A stretch of 64,000 nucleotides of DNA from Eublepharis macularius (taxonomy: Eukaryota; Chordata; Lepidosauria; Squamata; Eublepharidae). The notes under the pieces were generated by a model, which ran no database searches, was not told the origin of the DNA, and worked only from the letters and a program-made list of their open reading frames with translations. The position numbers and the translations under genes were made by a program. The DNA is taken from positions 38,238,001 through 38,302,000 of the forward strand of contig NC_072806.1 in NCBI RefSeq assembly GCF_028583425.1. Direction: 5' to 3'. Numbering within the stretch: the first letter of the stretch is position 1; each line of letters starts with the position of its first letter. This document shows, in pieces, positions 58,775-64,000 of this stretch.

Positions 58775-59082
58775 TGTCAGGATGTTGGCACCTGCCGTCA
58801 GTCCCAAGGGTGGGGGACGAGGCAGCTGAGCTGCTCTTCCAAGGTTGTGCAGCCGAGTTGCTTCTTCCAGGGTGGCCTTGAGCTCTCAGGCCTTCAGGCC
58901 CAACCCTCACAAGGGCGGGGGTGGGGACTGATTGTCTGAAGCATGTGTGTGACTGGATTTTGCAGGTGCCTTGTTCCTAACAATGCCTTCGTAATATTTT
59001 GACATGCGGTCTTACAATAAAGCTTCAAAAAACCAACCAGTGGAGTCTTTTGTAATCCCTTGGCAGGACCCTTATCCTTACA
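58775..59082 (+). mobile_element. probable solo LTR (Gypsy-like), fossil
   Basis: A 308-base segment begins TGTCAGGATG and ends CTTATCCTTACA, with TG...CA ends. It contains a poly(A) signal in TACAATAAAGC about 65 bases from its end, followed by a region like the R-U5 part of Gypsy LTRs. No internal element lies next to it, so it would be a solo LTR. Target duplication is not convincing. Age unknown; treated as a fossil. Confidence 0.45.
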
Positions 59083-59330
59083 CAGGTTTTTTTTATCTGT
59101 GCTTCATTAAAGCTTCCAGAACATCCACTTCTGAGATATATCCCAACTCTGAACATCTCCCATTAGATAAGACCTAAAAACAGAGAACTTTCTTTGAAGA
59201 ACCTGTGACTGAGTACAAATAATTTGTATGGGTTGTCACACAGAGGCCTTTTGTTTGCAGAGATAGTTTTCGCTGCTTTTGGCTCCAAGCCTCTTCAGGT
59301 TTTCTTCCGAATTCTAGACAATTAACTCCC
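59083..59330. other. flank segment, no recognised element
   Basis: Ordinary sequence with no recognised repeat or ORF. Confidence 0.4.
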
Positions 59331-59384
59331 CCTTTGGATTTCAGTGCAGTATTTCAGGGTGTTTCTTCAAATTTTCTGCTTGCG

Positions 59385-59590
59385 CCTTCCCCCCAACGTT
59401 TTCCTTGACACAGTTTTGAGCCAGCGTCCTAGACCATGCAACATTTTCCTCCACCCTTCCTCCCGCCTTCTTCCCCCTCTTTGCTGGCTGCTTCCCACTG
59501 ATTGGCCTCTCCATCTCCCCGTTCCCCCTCCTCGTTCCTCATTCTCCTCCCTTCCACCCTCCTCAGCCTCTCCTCCTCCTTTCACTGAAC
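59385..59590 (+). repeat. polypyrimidine tract
   Basis: About 200 bases are very rich in C and T (for example CTCCCTTCCACCCTCCTCAG). The mirrored purine strand gives a Gly/Glu/Arg-rich frame that is surely not a gene. Such tracts can form triplex DNA. Confidence 0.6.
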
Positions 59591-60285
59591 AGACCTTTTT
59601 TTAAAAAAAGAAACTTAATGTAGTAACATAATAACGTTAAAAAATGCTGGTTCTCCCATTTTCTTCAACTGTCATTCCCTGTTGCAAATATTCTTTTCAT
59701 CAGGGCATATTTTTAAAGTGGGTAGCTGGATGCTAGGATCCTGGCTGTAGCGGTGTGTTGTGGACATTTACATTTTTTAAAAAACTTGATCACAATGTTA
59801 TTATAACAGCATCAAAACGAAAAGGATGCTTGGTTTGGTGGCTAGGTGGATCTTCTTATGTCCTTGAGGCTGAAGTATCTGTACTGCTTTGGTGTAACGT
59901 GGTTTGGGGTTAATCTGTGGGAAAGATTACTGAACGCACCATTTTGATTTGGGTTTTGCTTTCAGCATTCTGCAGCACCATTTTGTTTTTGCTTTTTGCT
60001 TTGGGTTCCCCCTCCCTTTGCATAGCTATAACCAGGCATGTGTGTTCACCAGAGAATCGCCCCCTGGCAAATCACCAGCCCATCGGCTGGGCTCGTGATG
60101 TGAAACAGCCAATCACAGCACCTTCGCTCAGGGCTCTAACTTTGAACTGCTTTCTGCAAGGTGAAGGGCAGCGCCGTTTCCTTTTTAGTAGCATTCCAAG
60201 AGCCATTATTAACGTGCACAGCTTGCCTCGCCCTGCTGCTAAGTCCGCCAGCGACACGACTGCTGGGGGCTGAGGGTCTCTTGGC
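59591..60285. other. flank segment upstream of the Myb/SANT-like ORF
   Basis: ACCATTTTG is repeated (59938, 59978) within an imperfect duplication around GGGTTTTGCTTTCAGCA / TTGCTTTTTGCTTTGGG. GCCAATCACAGCACCTT near 60108 contains a CCAAT box, so promoter activity of a former transposon is possible. Nothing else recognised. Confidence 0.35.
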
Positions 60286-60759
60286 ATGAGAGAGAAATCC
60301 TGGATCACCTGGAATTACGGAGCAAGAAAAAGGTGTAGGAGGCATTGGGCTGGCTCACATCACAACACAGACATTTATGAGAGGATAGCAGGGAAAGTGG
60401 CTAGCCGGGGTCACTGGCAGATAGCCCTGAATTGCTGGACCAAAGCGAATGCAGCGCGGCAGGAACATAAGCAGAAGGTGGTGCACAACAATGTAGCTGG
60501 GAATTCCCCTGCAACTCGTCCTTACCGCCTGCAACTGCACAGCATTCTGTGGGGTGAGGCGAGTGTGAAGCCCAGAAGACTAGCAAGAAGCATTCCGATT
60601 CAAATGGTAGCTGGGGGGTCTAGACAGAGAGAGGACTTTAATGTTGGGTCGGAGGAACTTTCCCCCCATGATCTGGTGATTATTAACCTGGGGGACATCC
60701 GCTGCTCCATGCCTGTTCCTGGTAAGTATTGCCTCATGGCTGTTTGCGGCTGTGCCTGA
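60286..60759 (+). pseudogene. Myb/SANT-like DNA-binding domain fragment (Harbinger-type relative)
   Basis: A 157-codon frame. Residues 29-100 read HNTDIYERIAGKVASRGHWQ, then KANAARQEHKQKVVHNNVAG, NSPATRPY, QLHSILWGEASVKPRRLARS. This follows the second half of the Myb/SANT-like domain found with PIF/Harbinger transposases and in many reptile multi-copy genes (IY..IA..L..RGH....QCR.K.K.L...Y..V..HN..SGN.P.T.PY..QLH.IL.G). The expected LL.LW helix before it is missing and the Cys of QCR is replaced (NCW). A strong donor, GTTCCTG|GTAAGT, follows at 60721. It may be an exon of a decayed transposon gene or of a host gene; decayed is more likely. Confidence 0.55.
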
Positions 60760-60894
60760 TCTGTCTGTCCCAATCTTCTTAGGAAAAGGCTGGCAACATG
60801 CATTGTGTGATTGATTTGTTGAGACTTCAGTTGACTTAAAAAATGAAATGATACACTTATATTGGAATGTTGCCCCCTAAAGCCTCTCTACGTG

Positions 60895-61080
60895 AGACAT
60901 CTTACACTGGGACACTCAAGTGTAGGGAGATCCAGTGTTAGCTGGGAAGTGCAGTTTTAAAAGACAGAGCCAGCGGAGATCGCTCCTCAGAGGGTTTGTT
61001 AATTTCAGGAGGTGAAATTGATAGAGATTTCGGTGAGGTGAAGAGGTGGTCCTTCTCACGCAATTAGCACCTCTAGATTA
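60895..61080. repeat. MITE fragment (27105 family)
   Basis: GTTAGCTGGGAAGTGCAGTT, TTAAAAGACAGAGCC, GATCGCTCCTCAGAGGG and TTGTTAATTTCAGGAGGTGA follow the order of words at 27160-27280. Only about half the element is present. Confidence 0.55.
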
Positions 61081-61299
61081 CTCCTTCCTTCATCAGCCTC
61101 GAACAGAAGGTTGGGGGGGGATAGCAATATTTCTCTGATACATTTTTCCGTTCTGAGGAGTCCCTGCACCAAAGATTTTTGGCACTGAATGTGTAGGCCT
61201 GGCGTGGGAAGCTGGGGAGAGAATGGGTGTTCTGCTGCTATAGTGAACACTGAGCTTGCCAGCTGACACCCTGCTGAGGCTGTTAGAGGCTGTTGCTGA

Positions 61300-63330
61300 T
61301 TGGGGGCTGCGGTTCCCCAGGTCAGTGGTCCTGGAGGACTTCAACATCCATTGCAGAGGCTGTCTTGTCAGACTTTACGGCTGCCATGGCAACATTGCGT
61401 CTGTCTCGGGTTGTGTCAGCTCCCACACATGAAGCTGGCCACGGGCTAGATTTGATCATTTGTACAGGAGGTTGATCTGAAATCTGTGGTTGTCGGTGAA
61501 CTGGTGCCACGGTCAGATCATTTCCTCATTACGGTGGGATTAAAGTTAGCTGTCCCCTCCCACTTGGGCAACAAGCTGATTTATGGAGACTTATGGATCC
61601 TGCTGGATTCCAGAACGCTTTGCAGGATTTCTCTGGGCCTGCTAGCAGCTTGCTCAGGGGGCCGACCAAGTCCTGGGATCAGGGTCTTCAGGAGGCCCTT
61701 GACAGAGCGGCTCCCCGATGCCCTCTTCGCCCTCTGCGGCTCCATGGTATGGTGAGGAGCTGAGAGAGGCAAAGAGGTCATGAAGACGGCTAGAGGGTAA
61801 AAGGCACCCGACTCATGAGGAGACTACGAGGACACGTTAGAGGGCTCCGCTGAAGGCCTAAGAAGTGGTGGTGAAGGTGGCAAAGAGGAACTACTTTCCC
61901 GCCTCTGTTGCCTCCACTAGTTCGCAGCCAGCTCAGTTTAGATTGATTCGGCAGTTAACTATCCATCTATGGAGTCTGAAGTGGAAGACGCTTTAATGTT
62001 TAACTATGATTTATTTGCAAGTTCTTTTACGGATAAAGTCTCTGTGTTTCGTGCTGACCTGTCTGCTAAGTTTGTTGCTAGGAGCATACTAGTGGCTCCA
62101 TCTGCATTGCTGGGTCCATTTTTAGACTCCTTCAGTCCACTTACCCCCGCAGATGATGACAGAATCCTAATGGCTGTAAGGCCCACCACCTGCTCATTGG
62201 ACCCCTGCCCCTCTTGCCTAATGATATCTTGCTGTGATGTGGTGGGAAGCCCCTCGTGAGCAATTATTAACTGTTCCCTAGCAGGCCAGTTTCGTAGCTC
62301 CCTTGAGGAGGTGACAGTGAGGTCACTGAGAGGGTGGTGGCTTCAGGAGTTTTTGAATGACACGTCAGCTCTTGAGCCATTCCAGTCTGGTTTCAGTCCA
62401 GGCTTTGGGACTGAGGCTGCTTTAATAGCTCCGGTTGAGTATATCCGGCTTCAGTTAGATAAGGGTGGTTGTGCGCTGCTGATTTTATTAGATCTGTCGG
62501 CAGCATTTGATACAGTTGACCATTTGGTCCTAGCCGACTGCCTCGCTGGGGGGTAGGCACCCCCCCCCCGGCCTTACAATATTTGCCTCTTTCCTCCAAG
62601 GATGCTCAAGGAGGGTGGTCACGGGGGATGAGAGCCAGTTTGGTGTAGTGGTTAAGAGCGCAGGCCTCTAATCTGGAGAGCCGGGTTTGATTCCCCCCTC
62701 CTCCGCTTGAAGCCAGCTGGGTGACCTTGGGTCAGTCACAGCTCTCTCAGAGCTCTCTCAGCCCCACCCACCTCACAAGGTGTTTTGTTTTGTTGTGGGG
62801 ATAATAATGGCATACTTTGTAAACTGCTCTGAGTGGGTGTTAAGTCATCCTGAAGGGCGGTATATAAATCGAATGTTGTTGTTATTATCCTGACAGGAGC
62901 TACACTGAGGGGTCCTGCAGGGATCGATCTTGTCCCCGATGCCTTTAAATAGATATATATGTGGCCTCTAGCAGATAATTTTAGGGGGTTTGGGGTTGGA
63001 TGCCACCAGTATGCTGATGACACCCAACTCTACCTTCTACTTGATAAGCAAGTGGAAACAGATCTCTTTTCCTTGGCCCAGTGCCTGGATGCGGCAGTGG
63101 AGTGGCTTAGGGGTAGCTGGCTGAAGTTAAATCCTTTGAAAACTGACGTCTTGTGGCTGGGAAGAACATTGGCTGTGGGGAATTGTCACTCTCATTATGT
63201 GACAGAGCCCAACTTTCTGCTGTGGGCTCTTTAAGAGTCTGGGAGTTTGGCTTCATTCTAAGCTTTCCATGGACAAACAGGTGTCCATGTGGCTCGAGGA
63301 GCATTTTGTCCGGGGTCTGAGCCCCAGCCC
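61300..63330 (+). pseudogene. L2-like LINE ORF2 remnant, split by a SINE
   Basis: Fragments in order: DFN-like endonuclease words near 61338; APTHEAGHGLDLII (61421-61465) and SDHFLITVGLKL (61510-61550), the end of the endonuclease; QSGFSPGFGTEAAL (62381-62422), LLILLDLSAAFDTVDH (62477-62524) of the reverse transcriptase; then, after the SINE, QYADDTQLYLLL (63008-63045) with the catalytic YADD, and WLRGSWLKLNPLKTDVLWLG (63102-63160). These are L2-clade motifs. Several frameshifts, stops and gaps are present, for example the stop after ADCLAGG at 62554. Old and inactive. Confidence 0.75.
62630..62885 (+). repeat. tRNA-derived SINE, well preserved, inside the L2 remnant
   Basis: GAGAGCCAGTTTGGTGTAGT and GGTTAAGAGC (A box), GAGCCGGGTTTGATTCCCCC (B box), CCAGCTGGGTGACCTTGGGT, CAGTCACAGCTCTCTCAGAG (with a duplicated CTCTCTCAG unit), CCCACCTCACAAGG, GTTGTGGGGATAATAATGGC and GTGTTAAGTCATCCTGAAGG, ending GGTATATAAATCGAATGTTG and TTGTTATT. 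Best copy of the family in the window. Confidence 0.88.
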
Positions 63331-64000
63331 CCAGACTTGACAAGAGGGAACAGCAGGTCAACTGGTCAGCCAGCAGACAATAGGTCAACCGGTCTGACTG
63401 GCAAGCAGAGGGGGCAGCCGGGGGACAGCAGGTCAACCCCTCCCATGGGCAAATGGAGCCAGAACCTGCCTGTGCCAGGGGCAAGGGGCAAAGGCCCAGA
63501 GCCTCAGGAGGCAGGGGGAGACAGAAGGAGGTCAGCGAGTCCCACTCCCCTGGGGAAGGAAAGGGGACTAAGCAAGGCAGAAGGGGGCAAGGGCAGAGGG
63601 GTTGGGGGCCCAGCAGTCACCCACCCAAAAACCTTACCTGAGGAGGAGAAGCAGCAGCAGCCCCAACAACCCAAAGCCACGCCCCAGCTAGAAAATAGTA
63701 GCCTGGCCCAGGAGTTGCCAAAAGCCAAGCCACTCCAGGTGGGGCTATTGGAGGCACTCTGCAGGAAGCCCTGGGCAACCAGCCAAGGAGCCGCAGCTGG
63801 ACCCACCTTCAGCCATCAGCTCAGCCAGGCAGGCCGGGCTGCTAGCCAGGGGACTGCAGCTGGACAGGCCTGCAGCAATCAGCCAAGGCAGGGAGGCTGG
63901 GCAGCCAGGGAACAAGGCACAGCTGGTGCTGGTCAGTGGGGCCAGATCAGCTACCCCAGCTGCGACTGCTTGGTGCAGCCCAAGACCAGGCTGGAAGAGG
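63331..64000 (+). repeat. GC-rich low-complexity region with ~63-bp imperfect tandem repeat
   Basis: Purine/Gly-rich DNA with no stop-poor frame of known type. From 63771 three units start about 63 bases apart (63771, 63835, 63898). Each contains a GGCAACCAGCCAAGG/GCTAGCCAGGGG-like word followed by GCAGCTGGAC, and the first two also share AGC.ATCAGC..AGCCAGGCAG-like words. An earlier local repeat CAGCAGGTCAAC occurs at about 63349 and 63428. The region may be a minisatellite or the leader of some retroelement that continues beyond the window. Confidence 0.4.

Noticed and set aside
59367-59585. Glu/Gly/Arg-rich minus-strand ORF
   Set aside because: It is the complement of a polypyrimidine tract.
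1-64000. CRISPR arrays, operons, bacterial promoters or riboswitches
   Set aside because: The window is vertebrate nuclear DNA with spliced gene structure; no regular spacer-repeat array was seen.

Overview
The window looks like a piece of a squamate reptile genome (lizard, gecko or snake). The evidence is one spliced vertebrate gene whose intergenic and intronic space is packed with typical squamate repeats: a CR1 LINE with its ATTCTATG 3' end, a DIRS-type fossil, tRNA-Ala-type and other tRNA-derived SINEs, a 5S-related SINE, and many fold-back MITEs. This placement is inferred from repeat content; no database was searched.

The host gene is AKAP1 on the minus strand, the mitochondrial A-kinase anchoring protein. 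All ten coding exons (exons 2 to 11) can be placed between 32293 and 2995. Every coding junction has GT-AG sites and matching phase, giving an uninterrupted protein of about 761 residues: N-terminal mitochondrial anchor, PKA RII-binding helix, KH domain and Tudor domain. A likely non-coding first exon lies in a CpG island at 54.6-55.8 kb, leaving a first intron of about 23 kb. The 3'UTR probably runs from 2994 to about 1760.

Region by region: 1-1.76 kb, unexplained flank; 1.76-3.06 kb, AKAP1 3'UTR and last exon; 3.06-12.68 kb, an intron holding a broken DIRS-type fossil with a nearly full-length CR1 nested in it; 12.68-21.47 kb, eight short exons (10 down to 3) with SINEs and hairpin MITEs in the introns; 21.47-30.94 kb, a repeat-rich intron; 30.94-32.29 kb, the large exon 2; 32.29-55.41 kb, intron 1 with SINEs, LINE tails, a hAT MITE inside a SINE, and a young-looking ORF1-only LINE-1 element; 54.6-55.8 kb, the promoter island; 55.8-64 kb, repeats: MITEs, a second hAT MITE with perfect 8-bp target duplication, a probable solo LTR, a Myb/SANT-like ORF, a decayed L2-like LINE carrying a young SINE, and an imperfect 63-bp tandem repeat at the right edge.

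No new multi-gene system was found. The most notable item is the ORF1-only LINE-1 at 49439-50959: open 295-residue ORF, A-tail and perfect 17-bp target site duplication, resembling in concept the mammalian HAL1 (half-L1) elements. Other items worth a look are a Myb/SANT-like ORF ending at a strong splice donor, the altered PP1-docking site in AKAP1, and several clean nested insertions that order repeat activity in time.
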